NCBI RefSeq assembly: GCF_000482785.1
Contig: NZ_AXWS01000007.1
Span: forward strand, 434,001-498,000
Source of the DNA: Derxia gummosa DSM 723
Lineage (GTDB): Bacteria; Pseudomonadota; Gammaproteobacteria; Burkholderiales; Burkholderiaceae_E
Direction: 5' to 3'
Length of the DNA stretch: 64,000 bases
In this document: piece after piece, positions 17,209 through 25,874 of the stretch
How positions within the stretch are numbered: position 1 is the stretch's first letter
How the letters are laid out: every line of letters begins with the position of its first letter
The notes under the pieces: model-generated
Database searches by the model: none
What the model saw: only the letters and a program-made list of their open reading frames with translations
What the model was told of the DNA's origin: nothing
Position numbers and translations under genes: made by a program

Positions 17209-18822
17209 ATGTCCGCATCCACTACCCCCACCGCCGCGCCGCCCGGCTTCACGCCGAAGCTCTGGGTGCCCGGCGACTGGAACGCCTTCTTCGGCTTCGG
17301 CACCAACATCCTCGTGAACATGCTGGTGCTCACGGGCCTGCTGCGCTTCGTGCTGAAGATGCCCGACGAACTCGTGTTCGGCCGCATCCTGCCCGCCGTC
17401 GGCCTGATGATGGCCCTGAGCACCGGCTACTACGCCTGGCTCGCGTACCGGCTCGCCAGGCGCACCGGCCGCAGCGACGTCTGCGCCCTGCCCTCGGGTA
17501 TCAGCGTGCCGCACATGTTCGTGGTGGTGTTCGTGATCATGCTGCCGATCGCGCTCAAGACCGGCGACCCGGTGCGCGGCTGGGAGGCGGGCCTGACCTG
17601 GGTGTTCGTGCAGAGCTTCGTGCTGATGGCGGGCGGCTTCGTCGCCCCGGTCATCCGGCGCATCACGCCGCGCGCGGCGCTGCTCGGCACGCTCGCGGGC
17701 GTGTCGGTGGCCTTCATTTCGGTGCGGCCGGCGCTGGAGATGTTCATGACGCCGGTGATCGGCGTGGTGTGCTTCGCGATCATCGTGGCGAGCTGGTTCG
17801 GCGGCGTGCGCTGGTTCAAGGGCGTGCCGGCGGGGCTGGTGGCCATCGTCGTGGGCAGCGCGATCGCCTGGGGCAGCACGTTCACGGGCCACGCGGTCGG
17901 CGGCATGAGCCTCGCCAAGCTGGGCGACGCGGTGGCGAACTTCGGCTTCGCGGTGCCGTTGCCGGCCTTCAACCATGTGTTCTCGGGCTTCGAGTTCCTC
18001 GGCGTCATCCTGGTCACCGCGATCCCGTTCGGCATCTACGACCTCGTCGAGGCGATGGACAACGTCGAGAGCGCGGCCGTCGGCGGCGACAGCTATCCGA
18101 CCACGCGCGTGCTGACGGCCGACGGTGTCATCAGCCTCGTCGGCTGCCTGATGGGCAACCCGTTCATCAACGCGGTGTACATCGGCCATCCGGGCTGGAA
18201 GGCGATGGGCGGGCGCATCGGCTATTCGGCGGCGGTGGGCGCGATGGTGATCGTGCTGAGCTGGTTCGGCGTGATCGCGCTGCTGATGGCGCTGGTGCCG
18301 GTGGTGGCGATCTCGCCGATCCTGCTCTACATCGGCATGCTCATCGGCGCCCAGGCCTTCCAGGAGACGCCCAAGGTGCATGCGCCGGCGATCGTGCTGG
18401 CGCTGGTGCCCCACCTCGCGGCCTGGGGCAAGCTCCAGATCGACAACGCGCTCGGCGCGGCGGGCACGAGCGCGGCGGCCGTCGGGCTCGACAAGCTCGG
18501 GCAGGTCGGCGTGCTGTACGAGGGGCTGGCGGTGCTCGGCGGCGGCGCCATCCTCGGCGGGCTGGTGCTGGGCGCGATCGCCACCTTCATCATCGACCGC
18601 AAGTGGACCCGGGCCGCCGCGTTCGCGGGCGCGGGAGCGCTGCTCACGTTCTTCGGCTTCATGCACGGCGAGGCGATCGGCATCGGCCAGTCGCCGGGCG
18701 TGGCGCTGGCCTATCTGGGCGTGGGCGCGGTGCTGCTCGCGGCCGGCCGCATGGCGGCGCCCGCGCCGGCCGCCGGCTCGGCGGTGGGTGGCGACATCAC
18801 GCCGCTGCACGAAGCCGCCTGA
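17209..18822 (+). CDS. NCS2-family (xanthine/uracil-type) permease
   Basis: 537 residues from the ATG at 17209, which has AGGAGG 5 bases upstream. It carries about a dozen hydrophobic segments typical of the nucleobase:cation symporter-2 fold, with ALPSGISVPHMF early and the family-like acidic segment EAMDNVESAAVGGDSYPTTR near residue 285. It probably imports a purine, pyrimidine or related ureide across the inner membrane. The gene sits downstream of the cysteine hydrolase, which suggests uptake of that enzyme's substrate or a parent compound. The ligand cannot be read from sequence. Confidence 0.88.
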   Translation: MSASTTPTAAPPGFTPKLWVPGDWNAFFGFGTNILVNMLVLTGLLRFVLKMPDELVFGRILPAVGLMMALSTGYYAWLAYRLARRTGRSDVCALPSGISVPHMFVVVFVIMLPIALKTGDPVRGWEAGLTWVFVQSFVLMAGGFVAPVIRRITPRAALLGTLAGVSVAFISVRPALEMFMTPVIGVVCFAIIVASWFGGVRWFKGVPAGLVAIVVGSAIAWGSTFTGHAVGGMSLAKLGDAVANFGFAVPLPAFNHVFSGFEFLGVILVTAIPFGIYDLVEAMDNVESAAVGGDSYPTTRVLTADGVISLVGCLMGNPFINAVYIGHPGWKAMGGRIGYSAAVGAMVIVLSWFGVIALLMALVPVVAISPILLYIGMLIGAQAFQETPKVHAPAIVLALVPHLAAWGKLQIDNALGAAGTSAAAVGLDKLGQVGVLYEGLAVLGGGAILGGLVLGAIATFIIDRKWTRAAAFAGAGALLTFFGFMHGEAIGIGQSPGVALAYLGVGAVLLAAGRMAAPAPAAGSAVGGDITPLHEAA

Positions 18823-18894
18823 GCGGCGCCTCCCGCTACCTGGCCGGGAGCGGCCGCGCCGGCCGTGGCACCGGGCCTCGCGTGCGCCGGCCAT

Positions 18895-18935
18895 GCAAAA
18901 AGAAAAGGCCGCGCCGGAATCGCTCTGGCGCGGCC
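18895..18935 (-). terminator. Rho-independent terminator of the FagA-like gene
   Basis: On the minus strand a perfect 9-bp stem (GGCCGCGCC at 18907-18915 with GGCGCGGCC at 18927-18935) and an 11-base loop are followed by a T-rich tail (TTTTCTTTTT). It lies about 80 bases past the stop of the minus-strand gene at 19014-19358. Confidence 0.8.
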
Positions 18936-19013
18936 AAGTCGGCTGGGCTTGCAACCGTCCGACAGGAGAAAACCACGCAGGGCGTGGTCAAGGCAGAAGG
19001 GTGGGCGCGGATC

Positions 19014-19358
19014 TCAATCGAAGGCGAGTTCGGCCCGCTGGCGGTGCCAGCGGGCAAGGCCGCGCTGCTCGCCGGTGAGCGCCATCTCGTCCAGCAATTC
19101 GAGCTGGCTGCCGACGTGCGACAGGCAGCGCTCGCGCCAGGGCGGCGGCAGGGCGGCGTCGGTGGCGCTGTCGAGCAGGACACGCACGGTGTGCTCGGCG
19201 GCTTCCCAATCCCCCACATGGCCACGCTGGGCGAGGAAGGCTCCCATGCGCACGAACTGCTCGATCATGTCCGGGTACTCCGGATGCAGGGCGCAGCGCA
19301 CGCGCATCGCCGTGTAGCTCCATTTGCCGCGCGGGCTGAGCTTGCAGAAGTAGTGCAT
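19014..19358 (-). CDS. Small protein divergent from flavodoxin, possibly FagA-like
   Basis: 114 residues from the ATG at 19358, with GAGGTG just upstream; a longer frame to 19418 would run into the Fur-like box. No signal peptide or membrane segment. Recognisable stretches are MRVRCALHPEYPDMIEQFV, a Trp-rich GDWEAAEHTVRVLLDSATDAALP and WRERCL. From memory this resembles the FagA (Fur-associated gene A) proteins of pseudomonads; that link is tentative. Its promoter region carries two Fur-like boxes shared with the flavodoxin gene, so expression under iron limitation is expected. A strong terminator follows. The biochemical role is unknown. Confidence 0.75.
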   Translation of the reverse strand: MHYFCKLSPRGKWSYTAMRVRCALHPEYPDMIEQFVRMGAFLAQRGHVGDWEAAEHTVRVLLDSATDAALPPPWRERCLSHVGSQLELLDEMALTGEQRGLARWHRQRAELAFD

Positions 19359-19386
19359 CCGACACCTCGTCCAGATCGCTTCAAGA

Positions 19387-19401
19387 TGAGAACGATTATC
19401 A
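19387..19401. promoter_or_regulatory. Fur-like box 1
   Basis: TGAGAACGATTATCA matches the 7-1-7 Fur consensus TGATAATNATTATCA at 12 of 14 informative positions. It lies 29 bases before the ATG of the 114-residue gene, in an AT-rich patch that stands out from the GC-rich surroundings. Confidence 0.7.
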
Positions 19402-19442
19402 ATACATAGCCAACACACCGCAAGTGGGTTTAGAGTTTTATT

Positions 19443-19457
19443 TGAGATTAATTCTCA
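19443..19457. promoter_or_regulatory. Fur-like box 2
   Basis: TGAGATTAATTCTCA is a perfect 15-base inverted repeat around its central base pair and matches the 7-1-7 Fur consensus at 11 of 14 informative positions. It lies 56 bases upstream of the flavodoxin ATG, where it would cover the promoter. Its centre is 56 bp from that of box 1. Confidence 0.7.
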
Positions 19458-19512
19458 TTTAACCAACTCATGCCGTCCGGCGCGACGGCATTCCCACCTG
19501 CGGAGAACTGCA

Positions 19513-19995
19513 ATGAGCGTGACCATCGTGTACGGCTCGGACGGCGGCAACACGACCAAGCTGGCCAAGAAGATCGCCAGCAAGACCAGCGGCAAGGCCA
19601 TCGACATCAAGAAGGCGACCGCCGCCGATTTCGAGAACTGCTCGCTGCTCATCCTCGGCTGCCCGACCTATGGCGACGGCGATCTGCAGACCGACTGGCA
19701 GGACCACCTCGGCACGCTCGAGGAGGCCGACCTCGACGGCAAGCGGGTCGCGATCTTCGGCGCGGGCGACCAGATGAACTACCCGGAGTCCTTCGTCGAT
19801 GCGATCGGCATCCTCTACGACGTGGTGGCGGACAAGGGCGCGAACGTGGTCGGTTTCACCGACACGGCGGGCTATGACTTCACGGGCTCGGCGGCGCTGC
19901 GCGACGGGAAGTTCGTCGGCCTCGCGCTCGACGAGGACAACCAGGCCGGCAAGTCGGAGAAGCGCATCACGGAATGGCTGGCGCAGATCCGCTGA
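19513..19995 (+). CDS. Flavodoxin
   Basis: 160 residues. The FMN phosphate loop is GSDGGNTTKLA near residues 8-18, followed by CPTYGDGDLQTDW near 50-62 and the ring-stacking region FGAGDQMNYPESF near 85-98. Flavodoxins carry single electrons in the cytosol and replace ferredoxin when iron is scarce. GGAG sits 7 bases before the ATG. The Fur-like boxes upstream agree with induction on iron limitation. Divergent from the small FagA-like gene. Confidence 0.95.
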   Translation: MSVTIVYGSDGGNTTKLAKKIASKTSGKAIDIKKATAADFENCSLLILGCPTYGDGDLQTDWQDHLGTLEEADLDGKRVAIFGAGDQMNYPESFVDAIGILYDVVADKGANVVGFTDTAGYDFTGSAALRDGKFVGLALDEDNQAGKSEKRITEWLAQIR

Positions 19996-20053
19996 GGCCG
20001 GCGCCTGCCGGCGCGGCATGCGGCACCGGGCGGGCACGGCCGGCGCGTCGGTC

Positions 20054-20836
20054 TCAGGCCTCGTCGGCCAGCGCCAGCGCCGCTGCATGGCCGGCGCCCG
20101 CCTCCAGCCGCCAGGCCCGGAAGCGCCGCGGCGCGCCCGGCCAGCGCAGGTCATAGCCGCCATCGGCGCGCGGCAGCGCGCAATGCGCGGTCAGCCCGGC
20201 CGACAGCCCCCGGCCGTCGGCCTTGACCACCGCCTCCTTGCCGGCCCAGATCGCGAAGAAGGCCGCGACGTCGGCGCCCTCGCCGCAGGCCGCGCGCTCG
20301 TCGGGATGGAAGGCATGGGCGGCGAGCCGGCCGAGCGAAGCGCGCGGCGCGATGCGTTCCACGTCCACGCCCACCTCGCCCGCCGTCGAGAGCGCGACCA
20401 GCGCGCGCGCGCCCGAATGCGAGACGTTGAAATGCAGGCCGCCGCTGGCCCCGGACGGCGGCAGCGCCACGGCGCCAGCGCCGGACAGCGTCGCCGGATG
20501 GAGCGCCGGCTTGCCGTGCGCGCCGGTCACGAAGCCGATCGCGCGCGGATCACAGCCGAGCCGCTCGCCGAGCAGCCGCCGCAATGCCGCGCGCGCGACG
20601 AGAAAGCGCAGGCGGTCCGCCGGCTGGCGCAGCCGCAGCAGCCGCGCATGCTCGGCCTCGTTCAGCAGCGCCCAGTCGGGCGAGGCAAGGAGGCGGGGAT
20701 CGGCCGGCGCGGCGGCGGGCAGCAGCCCGGCGGCGGCGGCGGAAAGGTCGATGTCGAGGCAATGCACCTCGACGCCGGCGGGGACGCCGGCCGGCAGCGC
20801 GAGCGGCCGGCCGTGCGAGAGCGGGAAATCAGGCAC
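20054..20836 (-). CDS. 4'-phosphopantetheinyl transferase, Sfp type
   Basis: 260 residues from a GTG at 20836. Sfp-family motifs are clear: LHFNVSHS, the Mg-binding GVDVER, and FFAIWAGKEAVVKADGRGL. It transfers the phosphopantetheine arm of CoA to carrier-protein domains of fatty acid, polyketide or nonribosomal peptide enzymes. The GTG overlaps the last codons of the NsrR-type gene by 8 bases, so translation is probably coupled; there is no ATG between the frame's upstream part and the conserved region. No carrier protein or synthase gene is nearby, so its client is elsewhere. Confidence 0.87.
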   Translation of the reverse strand: MPDFPLSHGRPLALPAGVPAGVEVHCLDIDLSAAAAGLLPAAAPADPRLLASPDWALLNEAEHARLLRLRQPADRLRFLVARAALRRLLGERLGCDPRAIGFVTGAHGKPALHPATLSGAGAVALPPSGASGGLHFNVSHSGARALVALSTAGEVGVDVERIAPRASLGRLAAHAFHPDERAACGEGADVAAFFAIWAGKEAVVKADGRGLSAGLTAHCALPRADGGYDLRWPGAPRRFRAWRLEAGAGHAAALALADEA

Positions 20837-21284
20837 GCGCCTTGAGCAGGGGCTTGCCGAACAGGATCTTGGAGATCTTGCTGCGCTTGTCCATGAGGTC
20901 GGCCAGCGTGTACTTGTCGAGCACCGCGTAGAAGGCCTCGACCGCCTCGCCGAACACGTCGCGCATGCCGCAGGCCTTGATGATCGGGCAGGTATTGCTG
21001 GCCTTGTCGAAGCACTCGGCGGGCAGCGGCGCGCCTTCGGTGCTGCGGATGAGTTCGCCGACGACGATGCTCGACGGCTCCCAGGTGAGTTCCAGGCCAC
21101 CGCCCTTGCCGCGCACGCTCGTGATCCAGCCGTGGCGCGCCAGGTGGTGCACGACCTTCATCAGATGGTTTTCCGACACGCCGAAGGCGGTTGCGATCTC
21201 GGCGATGGTGGCGCGGCGAAGCGGGTCCGTGGCCAGATAGATGAGGACGCGGATGCTGTAATCGGTGAAGTTCGTAAGTTTCAT
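20829..21284 (-). CDS. nsrR: Rrf2-family repressor, NsrR type
   Basis: 151 residues. The N-terminal winged helix begins MKLTNFTDYSIRVLIYLA, the NsrR-type opening, followed by VSENHLMKVVHHLA. Three cysteines, Cys91, Cys99 and Cys105 (C-x7-C-x5-C), match the Fe-S ligands of NsrR. NsrR senses nitric oxide by nitrosylation of this cluster and derepresses NO-detoxifying genes. A palindrome of the NsrR type lies 9 bases upstream of the ATG, indicating autoregulation. The downstream overlap with a phosphopantetheinyl transferase gene is unusual for this regulator. Confidence 0.88.
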   Translation of the reverse strand: MKLTNFTDYSIRVLIYLATDPLRRATIAEIATAFGVSENHLMKVVHHLARHGWITSVRGKGGGLELTWEPSSIVVGELIRSTEGAPLPAECFDKASNTCPIIKACGMRDVFGEAVEAFYAVLDKYTLADLMDKRSKISKILFGKPLLKARA

Positions 21285-21292
21285 GGGCCGCG

Positions 21293-21315
21293 AAGATACA
21301 CGTCCGGTGCATCTT
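21293..21315. promoter_or_regulatory. Candidate NsrR operator
   Basis: A 23-bp imperfect inverted repeat with outer half-sites AAGATACA and TGCATCTT, the spacing (11-1-11) and ends of the known NsrR site. It lies 9 bases before the nsrR start codon, where binding would block its own transcription or elongation. Confidence 0.7.
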
Positions 21316-21455
21316 CACGGTCCCTCGGGCGGTATCTGCCGCTTGACATGACGCAAGCAGCCAACGCGTCCGTATGGAATGGGCGGCTCCGGCGCGCCGG
21401 AGCGAGGCGGCTTCGCCGCCCCTTTCGCCGGTCGCGCCGCCCTTAAGCGGCAGGC

Positions 21456-22754
21456 TCAGTGCAGCTTCAGCCGCCCCGACACCCGCTTGTGCAGCAGCCG
21501 TGCAAGCGCGAGCACTGCCGTGTGCGTGTAGCCCAGCACCGCGACGTGATGCGCGATGTGCAGCGACATGTACATCCACTTGGCCACCAGCCCTTCCACG
21601 AAGAAGTTGGTGCCCGAGAGGTTGCCCATGAGGTTGCCCACGCCCTTGTGCTCGCCCAGCGACACCAGCGAGCCGAAGTCGCGATAGACGAAATCCTCGT
21701 CCGTCACCTGCTCCTTCAGCCGCGCGAGCAGCACCTTGGCCAGATAGCTCGCCTGCTGGTGCGCCGCCTGGGCGCGCGCCGGCACGAAGCTCGGATGGCC
21801 GCTTTCGCCGGGCGGCAGCGGGCAGGCCGCGCAATCGCCCATCGCGTACACGCCGGGCGCCGAGGTTTCGAGCTTGCGGTTCACGACGAACTGGTGGATT
21901 CGGTTGGTATCGAGACCGAAGGCGACATTGCCCTCCGACGCCTTGATGCCCGCCGCCCACACGATCAGCTCGGCCTCGATGTCGCCGGCCGAGGTCTTGA
22001 GCCGGTCATGCTCGATCGCCTCGACCTTCGTGCCGGTGAGCACGCGGATGTTCTTTTGCTGGAGCGCGACGGTAGCCTGGCGCGAGATCTTCTCAGGCAG
22101 GCCGGCGAGGATGCGCGGCCCGGCCTCGACGATGGCGATGTCGAGCCGGAAGCGGTGCTGCGGCCCCACGCCGGCCAGAAACACCTGATGCGATTCCAGC
22201 AGCTCGGCCGACAGCTCCACGCCCGTCGCGCCGCCACCGACGATGGCGACCGACAGCTGCTTGCGCTCGGCGAAGGCCGCCCGCGTGAACGCGGTGAGCA
22301 GCTTCTTGCGGAAGGCTTCGGCATCGGCCTCGCGCTCCAGCACGTTGGCGTGCTCGGTCGCGCCCGGCGTGCCGAAGAAATTGGAGCCGCTGCCGATCGC
22401 CAGCACGCCCCAGGTAAAGCTCACCTCGCGCGCCGGCACGACCAGCTCGCCGCGCTCGTCGATGATGGGCTTGAGCTTGAGCGTGCGCGCCGGCGCATCC
22501 AGCCCCTCCACCTCGCCCAGGGCGAAGCTGAAGTGGTTGCGCTGCGCGAGCGTCGAGTAGTTGAGCCCTTCCTGGTGGATGTCGAGCGTGCCGGCCGCGA
22601 CTTCATGCAGCGTCGGCTTCCAGATGTGAAACAGCGAGCGATCGACGAGGAGGACTTTTTCGGGGCCCAGGCGGCGGCCGAGCTTGCGCCCGAGTGCCGC
22701 TGCCAGTTCCAGTCCCCCCGCGCCACCGCCCGCGATCACGATGTCGTAATGCAT
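21456..22754 (-). CDS. Type II NADH dehydrogenase (NAD(P)/FAD oxidoreductase)
   Basis: 432 residues. The FAD-binding Rossmann motif is IAGGGAGGLELA near residues 7-18; the NADH-binding one is IVGGGATGVELS near 170. YAMGDCAACPLPPG near 310 is the second FAD motif. The C-terminal region is partly hydrophobic (HIAHHVAVLGYTHTAVLALARLL), fitting membrane attachment. NDH-2 oxidises NADH and reduces quinone without pumping protons, so this genome has a non-coupled alternative to the complex I encoded at the right end. It lies upstream of nsrR on the same strand, 171 bases away. Confidence 0.9.
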   Translation of the reverse strand: MHYDIVIAGGGAGGLELAAALGRKLGRRLGPEKVLLVDRSLFHIWKPTLHEVAAGTLDIHQEGLNYSTLAQRNHFSFALGEVEGLDAPARTLKLKPIIDERGELVVPAREVSFTWGVLAIGSGSNFFGTPGATEHANVLEREADAEAFRKKLLTAFTRAAFAERKQLSVAIVGGGATGVELSAELLESHQVFLAGVGPQHRFRLDIAIVEAGPRILAGLPEKISRQATVALQQKNIRVLTGTKVEAIEHDRLKTSAGDIEAELIVWAAGIKASEGNVAFGLDTNRIHQFVVNRKLETSAPGVYAMGDCAACPLPPGESGHPSFVPARAQAAHQQASYLAKVLLARLKEQVTDEDFVYRDFGSLVSLGEHKGVGNLMGNLSGTNFFVEGLVAKWMYMSLHIAHHVAVLGYTHTAVLALARLLHKRVSGRLKLH

Positions 22755-22966
22755 GCGGGTTCCGTGTGGTTGATTTCTTGTCGGAGGAAAGGTCGGTCAG
22801 TCCCCGCGGCACGCCGGCTTCCGGCGTACTGGCCGTGTCCAGACGCGGGGCGGCGGGCGCGATTCGCACCCCCGGCCATCCGCGTTCTGACGGCGATCTG
22901 ACGAACTGCCAAGGCTAGCGGCTGGATGCAAGGGCGGGCAATCCCACCTTTTGGCATTCCTGACAG

Positions 22967-23467
22967 TCAGGCCGGGTCGGCGCCCGGCAGCGGCAGGATG
23001 CCCGTCTCCTTGATCTCTTCCATCACGAAATAGCTACGTGATTCGGTCACGCCGGGCAGGTTGAGCAGCACCTCGCCGAGCATCTTGCGGTAGGCGCCGA
23101 TCTCCGAAATGCGCGCCTTGACGAGGTAGTCGAAGTCGCCCGAGACCAGATGGCACTCCAGAACGCCGGGCAGGTTTTCCACTTCGCGGCGGAACTTTTC
23201 AAAGATGTGGCCCGACTTGGCCGCCAGCTTGAGTTCGACGAACACCAGCAGCGGCAGGTGCAGCGCCTGCGGATTGAGCCGCACCGTGTAGCCGAGGATG
23301 ACGCCCTCGCGCTCCATGCGCCGGATGCGCTCGGCGCAGGGCGTGACCGACAGGCCCACGCGCTCGGCCAGTTCCGTCACGGGCATGCGGCCGTCGTGCT
23401 GGAGCGCGTCGAGGATCTTGAGGTCGATGCGGTCGAGGTCGCGGGTGGTCTGGGTTCGGTTGCGCAT
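22967..23467 (-). CDS. Lrp/AsnC-family transcriptional regulator
   Basis: 166 residues from the ATG at 23467, preceded by GGAG at 6 bases. A helix-turn-helix ([19 protein letters not shown], then [20 protein letters not shown]) precedes an AsnC ligand-binding domain with [26 protein letters not shown]. The length and sequence are close to Lrp. It is divergent from dadA with 220 bases between starts, so it probably controls D-amino-acid catabolism, answering alanine or leucine. The wider open frame to 23815 is not used. Confidence 0.92.
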   Translation of the reverse strand: MRNRTQTTRDLDRIDLKILDALQHDGRMPVTELAERVGLSVTPCAERIRRMEREGVILGYTVRLNPQALHLPLLVFVELKLAAKSGHIFEKFRREVENLPGVLECHLVSGDFDYLVKARISEIGAYRKMLGEVLLNLPGVTESRSYFVMEEIKETGILPLPGADPA

Positions 23468-23507
23468 CAAGGGCTCCGGGCGGCTCGAGTCGGTAGTGAA
23501 TATCGCT

Positions 23508-23524
23508 TTTTCCAGACGTGAAAA
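23508..23524. promoter_or_regulatory. Palindrome in the lrp-type/dadA intergenic region
   Basis: TTTTC-N7-GAAAA in an AT-rich patch (nearby AGTTTGTTTAC) between the divergent regulator and dadA. Lrp-type proteins prefer such flexible AT-rich inverted repeats, so this is a candidate operator. No promoter hexamers could be assigned with confidence. Confidence 0.4.
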
Positions 23525-23687
23525 CAGTTTGTTTACAGGCTTGCTCGTCCGCGAACAGTCCGATCCACCCCGCTTCCCGCCGCAGAATCGCAAAAAAGCA
23601 CGCGCGAAATCCTCTCGCCGGCAGGGCGGCGATCCCGCCCCGGCCCGGTGTCGCGCGCCGCCCCAACCACGCAACGGGAGCAGCGCC

Positions 23688-24995
23688 ATGCATGTCATCG
23701 TCCTCGGCAGCGGTGTCGTCGGCACCACCACCGCCTGGTATCTCGCCAGCGCGGGCCACAAGGTCACCGTCATCGACCGCGCGAGCGGCCCGGCGATGGA
23801 GACCAGCTTCGGCAATGCCGGCCAGATCTCGCCCGGCTATTCCACGCCCTGGGCCGCGCCCGGCCTGCCGTTCAAGGCCATCAAGTGGATGTTCGAGCGC
23901 CATTCGCCGCTCGCCATCCGGCCCGACGGCACGCTGTGGCAGCTGCGCTTCATGGCCCAGTTGCTCGCCAACTGCACCGCCGAGCGCTACGACATCAACA
24001 AGGAACGCATGGTGCGGCTGGCCGAATACAGCCGCGACTGCCTGCGCGACCTGCGCGCCACCACCGGCCTGCAATACGAGGGCCGCACTGGCGGCACGCT
24101 GCAACTCTTCCGCACCCGCGACCAGGTGAAGGCAGCGCAGAAGGACATCGCGGTGCTGGAACGCTGCGGCGTGCCCTTCGAGGTGCTGGACGCCGACGGC
24201 TGCGCCCGCATCGAGCCGGCCATCGTCAAGGAACGCCTCGCGGGCGGCCTGCGCCTGCCGGGCGACGAGACCGGCGACTGCCAGCTCTTCACCACCCGCC
24301 TCGCCGAACGCGCGAAGGCGCTGGGCGTCACCTTCCGCTTCGGCGCGAACATCGAGGCCATCGTGCCGAGCCGCGACCGCGTCGAGGCCGTGCGCGTCAA
24401 CGGCCAGCTCTATGGCGCCGACGCTATCGTCTGCGCGCTCGGCAGCTATTCGCGCGCGATGCTCGGCAAGCTCGGCATCGAGGCGCCGGTGTATCCGGTC
24501 AAGGGCTATTCGCTGACGGTGCCCATCACCGATGCGGCCGGCGCGCCGCAATCGACCGTGCTCGACGAGACCTACAAGATCGCCGTCACCCGCTTCGACG
24601 ACCGCATCCGCGTCGGCGGCATGGCCGAGCTGGCCGGCTTCGATCTCGGCCTCAATCCGCGCCGCCGCGAGACGCTGGAGATGGTGGTGGGCGACCTGTT
24701 CCCGCGCGGCGGCGACATCCCGGCCGCGAGCTTCTGGACCGGCCTGCGCCCGATGACGCCCGACGGCACGCCCATCGTCGGCGCCACCAAGTTCCAGAAC
24801 CTCTGGCTCAACACCGGCCACGGCACGCTCGGCTGGACGATGGCCTGCGGCTCGGCGGCCGTGCTCGCCGACCTCATGCTCGGCCGCCGCCCGGCCATCC
24901 GCGCCGACGATCTCGGCATCGCGCGCTACGGCCGCAAGGCCTCGGGCATGGCGCCGCTGCCGGCGGGCGAACTGCCGCTGAGCGGCGCGCACTGA
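23688..24995 (+). CDS. dadA: D-amino acid dehydrogenase
   Basis: 435 residues, the usual DadA length. The FAD-binding motif [16 protein letters not shown] is at residues 4-19, followed by [17 protein letters not shown] near 43. The C-terminal substrate/FAD region reads [17 protein letters not shown] and [14 protein letters not shown]. DadA deaminates D-amino acids, chiefly D-alanine, passing electrons to the respiratory chain at the inner membrane. GGGAG sits 7 bases upstream of the ATG at 23688; the frame's longer open part overlaps the divergent regulator and is rejected. No dadX racemase gene follows. Confidence 0.93.
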   Translation: MHVIVLGSGVVGTTTAWYLASAGHKVTVIDRASGPAMETSFGNAGQISPGYSTPWAAPGLPFKAIKWMFERHSPLAIRPDGTLWQLRFMAQLLANCTAERYDINKERMVRLAEYSRDCLRDLRATTGLQYEGRTGGTLQLFRTRDQVKAAQKDIAVLERCGVPFEVLDADGCARIEPAIVKERLAGGLRLPGDETGDCQLFTTRLAERAKALGVTFRFGANIEAIVPSRDRVEAVRVNGQLYGADAIVCALGSYSRAMLGKLGIEAPVYPVKGYSLTVPITDAAGAPQSTVLDETYKIAVTRFDDRIRVGGMAELAGFDLGLNPRRRETLEMVVGDLFPRGGDIPAASFWTGLRPMTPDGTPIVGATKFQNLWLNTGHGTLGWTMACGSAAVLADLMLGRRPAIRADDLGIARYGRKASGMAPLPAGELPLSGAH

Positions 24996-25258
24996 CGTCG
25001 CCACCGCCAGGGCCGGCGCGGGCCGCTTCGCCATCGGGCGGGCGGCCCGCGTCGCTGGAGGCGGTCTTGCCGTCAGGTGGCCCGCGTCGCTTGCGACCGC
25101 CCCCGAATAACCCCACGTCCAGAAGGCGACAAACGCGACAAGCCCGATCCACCAATTCCGCCAAACCCGCTTGATTTGCCTCAAGAAAGACGCGGAACAG
25201 AGTTTGCTGAGTGACGGGCAACCCCTGTCACTCACCCCTCGCAACGAAGGATCGGACC

Positions 25259-25684
25259 ATGCAGATCGGTGTGGATACCGCGCGCGCCGTCGAGAACAAG
25301 CGCGTCTATGTCGTCGACAGCAACGACGTTTCGGGCATGGCCCTGCAATTCATGCTGGCCGACGAGATGGAATGCAACGTCTATGAAGACGTGCAGACCG
25401 CGCTCGACTGGGCCGAGAACCGCCCGCCGCAGGTGATCCTGCTGGGCGAGGCGCTGCTGCTGAGCGATGGCGTCGACATCGTCGGCAAGTTCAAGGCCGC
25501 GATCGCCGACGTGCGCATCCTCGTGGTGACGGCCGATGCCGCCGCCGAGCATGTCAAGGCCGCGATCGCCGCCGGCTGCGCGTCGAGCATCGTCAAGCCG
25601 CTGACGGTCGAGAACGTGCGCCGCAAGGTCGATGCGCAGCTTGGCCGGCGCGCGGCGCTCGGCATTCCGGTCGCCCAGGGCTGA
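25259..25684 (+). CDS. Stand-alone degenerate receiver-domain protein
   Basis: 141 residues covering one receiver fold: VYVVDSND near 17-23, VVTADA near 89-94 (Thr switch) and IVKPLT near 111-116 (conserved Lys113). The strand that normally ends in the phosphoacceptor Asp reads PQVILLGEALL, with Gly63 at that position, so aspartyl phosphorylation in the standard way is not possible. It may act as a constitutive or ligand-bound pseudo-receiver. AAGG lies 8 bases before the ATG. No kinase is adjacent. A strong terminator follows, so it is its own transcription unit. Confidence 0.85.
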   Translation: MQIGVDTARAVENKRVYVVDSNDVSGMALQFMLADEMECNVYEDVQTALDWAENRPPQVILLGEALLLSDGVDIVGKFKAAIADVRILVVTADAAAEHVKAAIAAGCASSIVKPLTVENVRRKVDAQLGRRAALGIPVAQG

Positions 25685-25751
25685 CCGGCGCGGGCCTCGG
25701 CCCGCGAGGCAAGACGGTCAACCGCTGCCTCTCCTCCCCTCCAAGAAGACG

Positions 25752-25786
25752 GAACGGGCGCTCCTCGCGGGCGCCCGTTCTGCTTT
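25752..25786 (+). terminator. Rho-independent terminator
   Basis: A perfect 10-bp stem, GAACGGGCGC (25752-25761) with GCGCCCGTTC (25771-25780), and a 9-base loop, followed by TGCTTT. It ends the receiver-protein transcript. Confidence 0.8.
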
Positions 25787-25874
25787 GCGGCGGCGCGATG
25801 GGTCGGGCGCGAGGGCCAGTCGCACGGTCCGCGCGCCGGCGCGGCGCGCGCGGCGATACGGCCGCCGTCCCGGC

